Source: Temnothorax longispinosus
Lineage: Eukaryota > Arthropoda > Insecta > Hymenoptera > Formicidae
Reading direction: 5' to 3'
NCBI RefSeq assembly: GCF_030848805.1
Contig: NC_092366.1
Coordinates: 6,811,224-6,875,223 of the forward strand
DNA: 64,000 nucleotides
Shown here: in pieces, positions 48,900 to 61,270 of the stretch
Layout of the letters: the number at the start of each line of letters is the position of its first letter
Numbering within the stretch: the stretch's first letter is position 1
The notes under the pieces: generated by a model
What the model was told of the DNA's origin: nothing
Databases searched by the model: none
The model's input: the letters and a program-made list of their open reading frames with translations, nothing else
Made by a program: the position numbers and the translations under genes

Positions 48900-50130
48900 G
48901 TGCACTGATAGCTTTTTACGTCGTGGGAGACAAAATCTGGCAGATCGTGCGACTGGTTTTGCCGACGATCGGATTAATTAACGGCCCCGTTGGTTAATTA
49001 ACCAATTAAGATTCGCGATTCGGGATTCTTCGCGTGCTGGAGTAAGATTCGGAGGGAAATCACACTCGGGAGAGATTCGGTGAGAATTAAAGGAGCGCGC
49101 CCTCAGTACGCACTCTCGCTGTTATCGACCATCAGAAGAGGAGGCCGAGCCGAGCTGGCTCGAGCAGAACCGAGCGACACCGAATTGCGGACACCGAGAG
49201 GCGAGCCGCTCCGCTCCGAGTCGTCCCTTCGTCGGCCCAGGATCTGGATCCTGTCGCGGATCGGTATCCCGGGTTGCCGTCGATCGCGATCTCGCGTTCG
49301 CGGCCCGCTCGCGTATACGTCTGTATACGTCTTTCGAGAGCGTCTTCGAAAACGAAAGCGAGAGGACTCGTTTGTTACGTCAGAAGAGATCAGAATTCCG
49401 CAGACTCATCCCGTGTTTACATCTCCCGAGGGGATACCGGGATTCTGACATTTCTGCGTGGATTCTGACATCTCTCGTCTCGTGGATACAAAGAGGAGCA
49501 TATCAGAGTTAAATCCGTTGGAACGGAAATCTCGCGCGCACGTATGACAGAGTGTTCGGACGCGTCCTTCGGGTATTTCGCATTTAATGCGATTCGTGTC
49601 GATGTTTCGCGTGTTAATAACAATACACCCCCAGAGTGACCGTATGACAGTGGTACTCGTGCGTAATTCATGACGATCGGCTCGCGACGCGTCAACCCTC
49701 GTCTCGATTTCGTCGTTACGTCGCCCCCCAGTTTCGCAGGTGCGCCAGATTCGTGCAGATTTGTTCGCGAGCGACCGTCATCTTTACATCGAATGCGTCA
49801 AAGCTTCGCTCTCATCAAATCCCAAAGAGTGATCTCTAAACGTCGAACTTCGGGATGCGAATAGCTGCGACGAGGAGTCCCCGACGCGACGCTCAGATCT
49901 CGCGAGTGCCGCGAGTGCCGCGGATTTAACGTAAAGCGATTTTGCGTCGTTTGGGTCTCGAACGCCGATGAGGAGGCTTGTCGCTGCCGCACGGGATGAG
50001 AGCGACAATTTCGGTTTCACGAGGGGGGATCATGCCCCGTGACGACCCACTGCGGAACAACTGGCTGAGTTTCGGCAGCTCCTAGTCGGCGGGGGACCAT
50101 GGCGATTGTCCGACCGGGCAACGCGAAAAC
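48900..50130 (+). promoter_or_regulatory. Candidate promoter and 5' non-coding exon of the UNC93-like gene
   Basis: A CpG-rich block that ends with the donor GTAAGC at 50131. It contains an ATG at 50099 in a strong ACC ATGG context. Spliced to the acceptor at 53540, that frame reads 11 codons and then stops, so it would act as an upstream ORF rather than the protein start. The link to UNC93 is inferred from strand and order. Confidence 0.35.
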
Positions 50131-52002
50131 GTAAGCTCCGTTCCTTCCCTCGCATCAAGCTCGCGATCTTCTCCCATATCGTTACTGGTTACTGCCTATA
50201 CGTCCCTTCGATTCCTCGAAGAAGATTCAAAACCGCTTCTCCGTCTGAAATGTTCTCCGTCTAAATATACTCGGTATACGGTACTCGGCCGTACGTGTGT
50301 TACAATAAACCGCTGTGTCGCTCCTCGCTCCGTTGTCTTCGGCTTCGCTCACCGACAGTTATTACCGTCGTGCGTAACGTAGCGTGAAAAATAAAGCCCG
50401 CTTTGCGCACGACTCTATTCTCTTCGATCAGGTCACTCCGTGATGAAATCATCAATTTCCGGTTGAAAGACAACGAAATACGGAGGAACGTAAAATTATA
50501 TCAGTATTTTTCAGAGTCATCTCTCGATCCGATCATAAACCTCGAGTTATTTCCTACGGGGAAAAAATTTAATCGACAACAATTTAGTTCGGAAATGAAA
50601 TTTTACCGTTCAATTCTCCCATTGGCTGTCGAATCTCCCTGGGCCTTCGTCGGGTAATAAGTTTGCAGCATTTTTTATCATTCTCAATCGTCGTGTGCCT
50701 CTTACCCGAGCCCGGCGACGCAAACCCACGTAATTATCGGCAGCTTTAACGTTACGTGGGCCGACGCGAGAATAATAACCAAGGTCAGGAGCGCGGACAG
50801 TGCTGAAAAACGAAATATCGATTCAGCACCGTGTCGCATCGGCCGCATTTTCCCCTGTGACGCACGTCGTTGCAACGCCGCGAGATACATTCAGCATCCA
50901 CGTAGCGAATACCGCGCGCAGAATGCAGCTACGCTGCACGGCCGTCGGATTTTCAGGGCACCCGGTGGCGGGAACAGCCGGAACTGCGATCTATCAGGGC
51001 CCCCTTTCTCCCGGGAGGAACTCGCGCGATTCTCCTCGTCTTCGTCATCGATCTCGGTCATCTTTTTCGTATTTTTCAAGTTTAAATAATAATCATTTTA
51101 TTAGTTTCTTTTTATAACGGAGAGACCAGTTTGCTAATTTACACCACATTTTCTTTTTTCCTTCCTCTCCTGGATTTCCTTTAGATTTTCCGCGGACTCT
51201 GCGAAAACGTGAGTCGTATGTCGCTGGGAGTACAGTTTTACGTGCGAAAACTAGTTCACCTTCGGTCTACCGGCTACACCCACCTATAATAGCTGCGGAT
51301 TTTTTTTTCGGTAGATTTCCACACGTCGGACTTCCATCGCGTGCGGCTCGCGCGTCGAAATAACGGAAGACCGACAAGATTGAACGTGAGTAAGATCCAT
51401 GATCGAGAAACGGGCGAAGAGTCGGATGTGAATCGTTCGAATCGCCGAGTCAGCCAAATCACTTTCAAACCTACCTTAGATTACTCTCCGAAACTTCCTG
51501 TCAGTAACCGAAAATTCCTCGACGATCTCACCCTCGACAAATGCCCACAAAGAACAAAAAGAAGTGTCAAATCAAGACTTATGTACTCGAATATGCGCAA
51601 AAATCTATAATCTTCTTATAAGAATTTCTACTTTTTTTCATATAATGATTTCATTCAAACAAGTTTTCTTCGTTTAACTAACACAATACATGCGTAGATC
51701 TCATTTCAAGATTATAGATTCTTGCATATATACGAGTATATGTACAAGTCTTGATTTAACACTTCCTTTTTCTGTTCATTCAAACGCTTTGCCCTCCGAA
51801 AGAAGCACTTGTGGGTACAATTCTCACGTGTACAGTTCACGCGGAACAAAGTTCTGTTCTGAACTGTTAAATATTAATAAAAGATGAAATTTAAACCAAT
51901 ACGTTGAGTTAAATAACATTTTGTTATTTGTGATCATCTACTATGTGTGTCGAAATTTACTATTTTAATACAAAACAGTATTATTTTAATTTCACTGTGC
52001 CA

Positions 52003-52041
<39 letters not shown>

Positions 52042-52100
52042 ATTTTTCCAAGTCCGTTCCCTTGGGAGTGATTTCGCTAGATAGTAGATAGGGATACAGT

Positions 52101-52136
<36 letters not shown>

Positions 52137-52137
52137 C

Positions 52138-52173
<36 letters not shown>

Positions 52174-53540
52174 TTTTAGTTTAGTCAAGCTAACATTGTT
52201 TCAATTAAATTAACGACATATTGAGTTGAGTAGGAGCAGTGGCGACTTATAGGAAGGGTTAAAAATGACTCAATTTGACACTACGAATTTAACAGAATGC
52301 CACATCGCGAGTCGAAGAATTTTTAAACGGACTCGGGAATCGAATCGCCTCGTGACATTTAACACGGAAATAAAACGGAGAACAGGCGAGGCTAATTGCT
52401 TCGCTTCGAAGCTACTCTAATTCGTAGTTATTAAATTCCGTTTCTTTATGTGCAGTAGCTGGAAAATTGTTTTGATTTTTTATCTAAATTTTCATCTAAA
52501 TTTTTTCAGTCATTATATGGTCATATATAATGACTTGGTCATTATATCAGCCAAACGCGAGACAAATCCGGAGATCTGACAGATACAAATTAAAACACGA
52601 ACAGAGGCGAGAAGTAAATCCGATCGTTTCTAGTCACCGATCGTCCGATAACGTGGACCGCGCGTGGTGCCAAGGGGAGGTGTGCGCTCCGTACGTAAAG
52701 CAGGTACTTGCATGTGTTACAGGCTCGCGTTGCGTAAGTAGATAACAATCGGCGCATTTGCGGCGAGCGTGGCGATCACGTTCTCGTATTCTGTTCCTCT
52801 TTTTTTCTCTCTTCCCTTCTCTCTCCCCGTCAGCCTCCCTTTTCCGTCGAAGCTAATTAAAAAACGCGAATGACGCGATCGCGGACCCGTTTGGCGCGGA
52901 AATTTACATTCGTCTGAATTTCCGGTTTTAACTGTCGATCGCCGATCGCCGCTCGCCGATCGTCGATCACCGCGATTGGACGGAACCGTTCGACAAAGGC
53001 CGCGCCCGCACGTCTCATTTATTTACAGCGTTTACGCCGATCTAGCTAGCTCGCTCAGCAAGTTCTCGTTCAAGGCTGCGCGGGTGACCGCTACGATTTT
53101 TATTCCTCCGTTTTTTTTTTGTATTTTTTTCCTTTCTTTTTTTCCTCCGTCTCGTAATTAGCGCGAGTAACGAGTATCATTCGATTGAATTATGCAAGGC
53201 GTGCGGGAATCTCGTATGGCTAACTTCCTTATTTGACGTTAAGCGACTCCTTATCTGACGTTCGAAGGAGACATCGCTACGAGAATGGATAATTGTCATT
53301 TTAATGGTTTCAGATTGTGTATCTCAAAATGTATCCAGTTTCGCGTGTATCGAATTACTCTTTCAGAGTAAACAAAGTTGATCTCAGCATACGCCAAGTT
53401 GGCAGAAAATCTCATCACGAAACTCTTTAGCTCCTATACTACGTTTGAATCTTGAACAACGTATAAAAACATCTGATCCATATGAAAGTAGATCAGCATT
53501 GTTGCGTTTGGTACGAAAAGTTCGTTTCTTTCCGTTTTAG
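50131..53540. other. Probable first intron of the UNC93-like gene
   Basis: No coding exon supported. It contains an inverted-repeat element (51562-51764) and ends in a good pyrimidine-rich acceptor, TTCGTTTCTTTCCGTTTTAG, at 53521-53540. Confidence 0.4.
51562..51764. mobile_element. Inverted-repeat element with half of another MITE inside
   Basis: The arms at 51562-51613 and 51708-51764 share AAATCAAGACTT, a degenerate middle and AATCTATAATCTT in opposite orientation. The interval between them resembles the right half of the element at 42638-42920 (TTATAAGAATTTC, CATTCAAACAAGTTTTCTTC, ATCTCATTTCAA). It looks like a rearranged or nested copy. Confidence 0.5.
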
Positions 53541-53688
53541 GTGACCAACTCGCGGATGAAGAAAACGTCAATCGCGACGGTGGCTACTCGATCGTAATGA
53601 GATCGAGCGAGGGGCCTGATCGCGAGGCGTGAGGAGGGGCATCACACGAGTAATCGCGAAGCGACAGAACGGCGGCGGGTTGACAACG

Positions 53689-56600
53689 ATGGGTTCCTTG
53701 CCGAATCTTCACGAGCTGTCCAAGGACAAGCTGGGGAGTCCGGTGTACAAACCGGCCCCGATCGGCGGTCTCGGCCCGAAACGATTGCCGGCGCAACCAC
53801 CGCCGCTGGCGCACACGCATAAACGCGCGAGAAGTAGCGGGCATCATCATTCTATCCTGAGCGACAACGATGCCATGTTGGAGGTGCGACAGCACATCGG
53901 CTGTTGAGATTTCGAAAGATCTAGCTTAAATCGACCGATATCTTTATGAAATCGTAATTTTTATGAATATTCGATACATTAGCTGAAATTACTTGAAAAT
54001 CCAGCGTTTATTTCCTAATAAGTCGATTCCTATCGAAGATCAAACCTGGACTTTGATTTAAAGAGTTTGATTTGACATTATTTATCGAGATTTAGATCCT
54101 GGGGGGGGGGAGGTTTAAATTCTAGAGCTAGATTTAAACTTACAATTAGACCCGAAGAGTCTAGACTTGGAGAACACGCCGAGGAAAAAAGTCGCGCACG
54201 CATATATTACTCATCTTTTTATTCAATTATTTCACTTTTGCAGCACATGGCGGCGTATTCGCCGATCTCTTGCCGGTCGACGCGCACCTCGGCGCTGTCG
54301 TGGAGGCGTCGCGACTCCATGAACTCGTCGGCGGGCGCGTCGTCGGTGCGCCGGCTGATCGCGGCGGTCCGCGCGGCCCCGTCTGGACCCAGGCCGCCAC
54401 GCCGGGTCGTGCTGCGTCACATCGCGGCCCTTCTGCTCGGCCACGCGAGCTGCTCGGCCGCCACCCTGCCTATTTTTCCGCTGCAGGCGGGTTTGGGCGC
54501 GTTCGAGCCCCGTATGGGCCCGGTCCTCCTCGCCTATCTCTATATGATGGCAGCCGCCACCAGCTGCTTCGCGCCCATCGTCGTGCAACGGCTCGGCACG
54601 AATCTCGCGATCACCGCGAGCCACGTGGTCACTGCTATCTTCGTCGGCGTGCATCTGTATCCCAAATGGTACGATAGCCGCTACGTTTCGAATTCTGAGT
54701 TTTTAATTTATGAACGATCGCATTCGTCGCACTGATCATCTGGTCGATACCCCAGTTTGATGAGAGAGATGAAACGAATCGAAAGCACAAGCTTCGGGTG
54801 CTAACGGACGATAGCGAATATCTTAAAAAATACATATACCTATACACGCGGCGTTTTTTCTTCCGCATCGCCAGGTACATACTCGTGCCCAGCTACGTGA
54901 TGTTAGGTTGTTGCGCCAGTCCGAGTTTCCTGGCGAGGACATCGCATATCAACGTGTCCGCGACCAGCCTGGCGTTGGTCTGCGTCGACGGTCCAGAGGA
55001 CCCCGACGAGACGCGGCGCGAATGCCTGCTGAGAAGGCTCAACCGGGGAATCAAGCTGGCCGAGGATATCGGTCTCGCAATCGGTACATTGCAGCCATTA
55101 TTTTTTTTTTATCTTATTTGTGACATTGTATATAATTTTCAAAAATTCAAAGTTATCTCCGTAATGATTTCTATTTCGAGTATCTCTACTTGATTAGTGT
55201 ATATTGTAACTCGACTACTTGTGTGTGTACTCAAATATTTGATTTCTAATTCTTCCTATATTTATACATGTAATAATTAATGCACATACTGATATACTTA
55301 ATTACTTTTACGTAATTATGTCTTATTTTTAATACATATATATTCAGTTCTTTAATCGTTTCTCTATGGTCCCAGGTTGCCTCATCGCCGCGATCCTCGT
55401 CAGGCTAACGGACCTGACACCGTCTAGTGACTCTAGTGTAATGAACAGCGACGTTTGCGGAGCCGAATACTGTTCGGAGGACATGTACTTTTACAACGAA
55501 TCGCTCTACGTGCCGACGATCACGCCGGGCACGTCGAGGGTCCTCGTCAGCATTTGGCTCGGCCTGGCGGTGCTCGGTCTAGGCATATCCTGCGCGTTTC
55601 TCGACTCCAGGGTGCAGGAACCTCAGGCCAACCACGACCGCGCCAGCGTAAAGGACATCCTCAAATCCGTGAAATGTGCGTTTCAAGACCCGAAGCTTCA
55701 GCTCGCGGCGCCGCTCACGCTCTTCATCGGTTTGGAACAGGGCTTCATTTACGCTGATTTTATGGAGGTAAATGAGACAAATCGATTAAAAAATTCGCAT
55801 TTATTTTATTTAATAATAGTTTATGAGATAAATATCATAATTGATCGTCTCGAGATTTAATTTAATCCTAATTCAAGGACATTATCAATTATGAAGTAAT
55901 TTTATATTTTATATTCGGAGGTCAAAAGATACTCTTTATTTTCTTTCTTCGAGACATCAACAAAATGTTGCATAATTTCGCCGATATATCGTTTGAAAAA
56001 ATATTTCATAAACACGTGACGACTGACTTAAAATTTTCTCATATCGGACCGACGAATAATTGCGCTGCGTATTTTCTTAGAATCAAATGGCTATAAAGAT
56101 CATGTTTTGTGCAGGCATACGTGGTGTGCGCTTTAGGCGGCGTCGGTACGGTGACCTTAAGCTTTCTGAGCTTGGCTTTATTACAAGCTCTGGCCGCCGC
56201 GACGCTCTCGATGTTGCTCAGGCACATTAAAAGGTACTTTGTCGTGGGTAAGTGATTCCGAACGCATCAAATTCAATAACCAGCACACAGTCGGACCCAA
56301 ATAAGCATATACAGATATATGAAATAACGAATAATACTTTAGAATGCAGAATCAAAGACAAATCAAGATGTCAGACGGATAGATGAGTCAGACAAGTGTA
56401 ATAATTTCATACAGGAAGAAATAAAAAAATAAAAATTAAGTCAATTTACACAATTAAATGTAGACATAACATGAAGATAATTCTGGTCCGACTATGTTAA
56501 TTCGAATGTGTCAATCGCGAATCAGAGATAGAACAGACTCCGTTCTCCATTCTAGTCGTGGGTTTCGCTTTCCACGCCTGTCTTCTGCTCGTTCTGGTAA

Positions 56601-57433
56601 CCTGGAGACCGACGGGAGACGATCCGGCTCTCTTCCACGTCATATCAGCCGCCTGGGGAGTTTGTAACTCCATCTGGGAAACTCTAATATACAGTACGTA
56701 TATCTGTTTAATTTCTGTGGCACGCGGACATATCAGGCGGCAATAAAGCGGTTTTGAGCGAAGACAGCTTGTGCAAGTCACAGTCGATGGTTCGCGGAAA
56801 CTACGAACGTTGCGATTAAACCGAACTAAAGTTTCAGAAGCGATCTTCGCTTTGTCGGCGCGCGTCTGCGTTTCGTCAGAACGCGGGCGCCCGGGCGCCG
56901 CCGTTCGCCAATTGCGCACACACCGATTGCGAAATCGTGCTAGACTCTAGAGCAACAAACAAGCAAAACGGGACAAAAGATACAAAGGCGAGATATCGTC
57001 TTTGTATCCGCGAGAAGAAAAAGCGTGAAGAGAGACAGTGTACCAAAAATAGCATATCTTAAATGTATCGTTCTCTTAAAAATGTATCTCGATGGAACGA
57101 GCAGCGAAGGAATAAGACATTTCTTGCGTAAAAACGGCAATTATTTCAAGATAATGCGAGGGGGGGAAGGGGAGAACCAAGGGAGAGACTTTTCAATCTT
57201 TGACTTTTTCAGCGCTGGTGATAGGCCTGTATCCAAACGCGTGGCAAGGGCCGCTGGCGACATCGCTCTTCTGGCGTTGGCTCGGCTTGACCTTCGCGCT
57301 CAGCTTGCACGGCGCGGTGTGCACCCGTTATCGCGTGTTGGGCCTCGCCGTGACCCTGGTGCTCGCGGTCGTGCCGTACTTGTGGCTGGAGAGTCGTATC
57401 GCCCGCCGTGGCAAGACGTTGGCGCCCTTATGA
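53689..57433 (+). CDS. UNC93-like protein (MFS-related multipass membrane protein)
   Basis: Seven coding exons: 53689-53883 (exon begins at 53541), 54244-54668, 54875-55083, 55376-55767, 56115-56247, 56556-56693 and 57213-57433. They total 1,713 nt and 570 residues, in phase throughout. The ATG at 53689 is the first after an in-frame TGA near 53617. The first 120 residues are a basic, low-complexity cytosolic tail. TM1 starts at RHIAALLLGHASC. HLYPKWYILVPSYVMLG (about 202-218) is the typical UNC93 loop-helix. The luminal loop has CGAEYC and NES. WGVCNSIWETLIY and LVIGLYPNAWQG are the late-helix motifs of the family. UNC93 relatives regulate K+ channels (nematode UNC-93) or traffic Toll-like receptors (UNC93B1); insect members are little characterised. 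The exon-5 region is more diverged than usual. The reading frame continues past its TGA. Confidence 0.82.
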
Positions 57434-57907
57434 CCAGGCGACTCGACCGCGAGTGAGCGCGGGTCCACCAGCGTCGAGACGGCGACGACGACTGAGATTA
57501 GACACCGGGGGGACTGAGAACGAGCCGTTCCATCCGGCACCACGACGAAATCGTGGACCGGGATACCGAGACGCGGTAGCCGCAGGAGCAGCGGCCTGAC
57601 GACGCAGGAATCGCAGCAGCAGCAGCAGCAGCAACAGCAACCGCAACAGCAGCAGCAGCAGCATCATCAGCAACATCAGCATCAGACGCAGACCAGCGGC
57701 GCGACGTTAAAGGTCAAGCCGCGACGCAGGGCGAACAGCGTTGCGTTCGCCTGCCGCACCGATTACGGCCTGCCCGACGATGACGAAAATATTATTCCGC
57801 CGCAGAACCCGGTGCTGCTGATCGCGGAACCTCCTGAGCGTCGCAGGAGCGCCATCGAGACCGCGGACGGTTCAAAGGACCGTTCCTCGATCTTCACGCT
57901 CTCGTGA
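57434..57907 (+). CDS. In-frame ORF after the UNC93-like stop: candidate readthrough or alternative C-terminus with poly-Gln
   Basis: The UNC93-like frame stops at TGA 57431-57433, with C as the next base, the most leaky context known. The same frame stays open for 27 codons to a second TGA (57515-57517), then for 129 codons to a TGA at 57905-57907. The last part has no ATG. It encodes a Gln/His tract and then protein-like sequence: TLKVKPRRRANSVAFACRTD, YGLPDDDENIIPPQNPVLLI and RRRSAIETADGSKD, ending SSIFTLS. This is too protein-like for a random 3' UTR. It may be translated by readthrough, joined by unrecognised splicing, or the C-terminus may be broken by sequence errors or mutation. No simple in-phase acceptor was found: the AG at 57579 and at 57585 both need a phase-2 donor, and exon 6 ends in phase 1. 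Confidence 0.45.
57617..57690 (+). repeat. CAG/CAA/CAT repeat encoding Gln/His tract
   Basis: A trinucleotide array of CAG with CAA and CAT interruptions. In the UNC93 frame it reads as poly-Gln followed by mixed His/Gln. CAA interruptions are typical of poly-Gln tracts kept at protein level. Confidence 0.85.
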
Positions 57908-60900
57908 GGAAGGCGTCCCTTCGCGAACGCGCTGCTCCCTAAGCGTCCTCGTGTCATTCGATAGACGAAACGAGAGTGTGCTACCATGCCCCGAGTGTAT
58001 GGTAGCTGCGAGTGCAACGTTCCAATGCGATGCGCTCAAGGATAACGGATTACATCTCTCTTTCTCTCTCCGTCTCAAAAGCGGATCTCTATAAAACTCA
58101 AAGAACGAAATCGTGTACTCTTTTTACAGCCTTGACACACGAGAAGAAAAAGATGAAGAAGAGAAAGAGAGAGAGAGACTCCTCTCTCGAACTTGCGACT
58201 AAGAATTCGAGTTAGTCGCGAGAGCGGGTAATCCAGCGTGCAACCTCGACGCAGTATCCAGCGTATCTCGTGTGAGCGCGGAGCATTGCGAGTTATTGCA
58301 GTGTCCTATTTAGCACTCGGCTCTCGGGAGAGAGTTCTGTGCTCCGTGTCTCTCCGTCTCTCTCTCACTCTCGTGCGAATTTGGAGCGAGGACGGGGACG
58401 ATCGATGGGCGCTTTAAAGCTCTCTCTCTCCAGGCGCGTTCGAGCTGCGATTAATGCGAGGATCGCTCTTCCAACGCTGGATGGAACGGCTGTGTATACA
58501 GACACTACATGTGTATTGTACATATATATGTATATATATCATATGTATATGTACACAAATACGCTTTCTCGCTACGGTGCGATCGATGCACACGACTGAA
58601 TAGCGGGGAAACGACACGCGCATACACGTACACACGTGTATGTAATATCTACATATATCGTATTCTAATATCGAGCGTACCGTTTTGTATCACTCGAGCG
58701 AATCACCGTTTGACGTAACGAAACGTCGAGATGTACCTGATGTCTTTCAAGCCAAGCTACAACAAGGTATAGTCGTCCCGCGTGGGACTCCCGATATAAA
58801 TTAATATATATATATATATATACACGTACCCACACGTACACAAACCTCCCTATCTATCGTAGATGCTCGTGTGCGAGTCTTACGGGCTCATCGATTTTTT
58901 GAGTGAAACGACTCCCTATCCTTTTGTATACACTGATCACCCTCGAAATTATGCGAGCGTCGGAGCTGAGCCCGCGATCGGCGTCAAGATTGAAGACAAA
59001 TCGACGCCTAGGGCCGAGTCTAGCGATAACTGTAAGCGCCTTTAACAATTTAAAACATCACGGTAAACTCGAGTAAGATTTTTTATGACGATAATTTTTG
59101 TCGATGAGAATCGCGGGCGACGAGGGGGATATCCTCCCGAATATCAGACTAACAAAGGCGACTTCCGCTAATATTCTGTAGATGAGAAAGGGGGTGGTGC
59201 GGCCATTCGCGCGAGTCGCGGAAATACGATCGCCCGTTTACGAGGCATTTAGACGTTTAGGACATCCTTCCGGATTGCGTTAGCGGCAATCGTCTCCCGG
59301 TTCGCAGACCGTCAGTTGACGTTTTTGTTACGGATCTTAGGAGCTAAGTAATGCGAAATTGTAATCGTAAAGTTTAAGGGAGATTAATAAGTGTTATCTC
59401 GTTTAATGTTACAAGTGTAGGCGAGTCGAATGTTAAATTAGAACGATTGGGGGAAGGGGGGGGGGAGTAACATATCACTGACATACATCATCCGGCGGAA
59501 ACGGAGCCTGGTTTTCATCTGCCTCCCCACGACGGGGACGTATAGCGTATTGTTTGTACGACGAACGTATCACGGAGTAACGCGGCGAATATGCAGTGAA
59601 AGTGCGTTGACGAGGATAACTTTTTGCGTCACCGTGAAAAGAGAACAATTTCAAGATCCCCTAGTGTGAAAGAAATAATCTATAAGTCTCTCCAAGTTTT
59701 TTTCGTCTCATGATTCACGTCGCACTTTTATCATCCGAAATTTATGTAAACAATAATTTCAAGCCGAGGATATATAATTGTTTAAATTAACAATATTTTT
59801 GCGAATCAGGATTGAAATATATTACTTCATCACTGTTTATTTCCGGGACCCCTGCTTCCGTCGGTACGAACCTATCCCATTTTACGATAAAGTTTTTTAT
59901 GCGTCTCGTACATGTTTTCCGATGTTCGAGTTAATCGTATTACGCTTGATCGAGAGTAAGGATCGCAGGACGACGACTGGATAAAAAGAGACAGAAAGAA
60001 CGCGTGGTTCCGAGGTGTGAAAGGAGAGGAAAAAAAATCGCTAGGACGCAAAAACGCTTGCGGACAAATCCATACTTTTTACTCAGCAATAAAACTTGCT
60101 TACTTCCGGTTCGCCGTGGAAGGATTGTCCGCGGGGCGAGAAAAAAGGGGGGAGTTTGAAGGGGGCGGGAAAAACGGGAAGCGAGAAGAACGTTCGGTGT
60201 CCTAGCGAGGCGCGGAGCAAGGAATGTATATCGTCAGTGGCATTGGGGAAAGGCATATATTATCTGTATTTCATGAAATAATAAATATTATCTTATTTTA
60301 TATCGATCGATGCTTTAATTCACTTTCGACGCGCAAAATCGCCATTCCCGAGATCACCCGCCCGCCTAGGTCCCCAAGAAAAAGCGAACACGCTTCGAAA
60401 TCCCTTCCGAAATTGCACGCATTTCTCTCTTTATCTTCCCTCCACTCTCCTATATTTAATTCTTGGAATTACTTTCATCATAGAGATCGTTGGTTGTCCA
60501 TTCGTTTTTGTACTTCGTAAACTAATACACTAAAAGCGCTAATCGCCACGAGACTCATGGCAGATCTTGCCGATCTTCTCTTCCTCGTTAACGAACGTCG
60601 ACTTGACGATATATGAATTTCTAAGAGCTCGTTAGGACTGTAAACCAGCCAACTATCGAGCGTCGATTGAACAAAAAGAAAGAATTGCACGTAAAAAGAG
60701 AGAGAACGATCTTTAGAGAATAAGAAGTAGAAGAGAAGATCGGTGAAATCACCTCCACAACTCTTAGAACGCAAAACTACTGGGAAATTCGACTAAAAAG
60801 GATAGCAATGGATTAATATCTCGTTGTCACTCGAACGCTTTGGCAGTAAAACGCCGAGCACTCGAATTAGAGTACTCGGAAGTTTTGCGACGTTTCTTCA

Positions 60901-61211
60901 TCGGTTTCTGATAAACACCTTCATATCTTCGGGACGCATCATCGGTCTCACGCTCCACTCTCTTCTAACTTCCAATGAGTGACATAAATGCGAGTGACAG
61001 AACTCATACACCTATTACGTCTGTATATATATATACATATATGTATATATACATCAACATTGTCTATCTAAGTTATTGTCAGCATTTTACGTCTTAACGG
61101 GACCGCGAGTAAAGCTCGCGTTCTCGCGAGAGCGTGACAGGGCACGAGTTAGCCGGCTTTGAAGAAAGCCTTGAATCTCAATCAAATTTGTCAATGTATA
61201 ACGTTTAGAAA

Positions 61212-61270
61212 TATACACACATACATACACGCATACACGCATAGATACACGCACGCACGCATCCACGCAC
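61212..61270. repeat. Degenerate CA-type minisatellite
   Basis: Repeated ACACGC/ATACA units with ACGC expansion in the second half. Non-coding. Confidence 0.7.

Noticed and set aside
50099..50130. ATG in strong context as the UNC93 start codon
   Set aside because: Joined to the acceptor at 53540 the frame stops after 11 codons, so it would be an upstream ORF; the true start is at 53689.
57428..57682. Poly-Leu minus-strand ORF
   Set aside because: Antisense of the CAG array; not protein-like outside the repeat.
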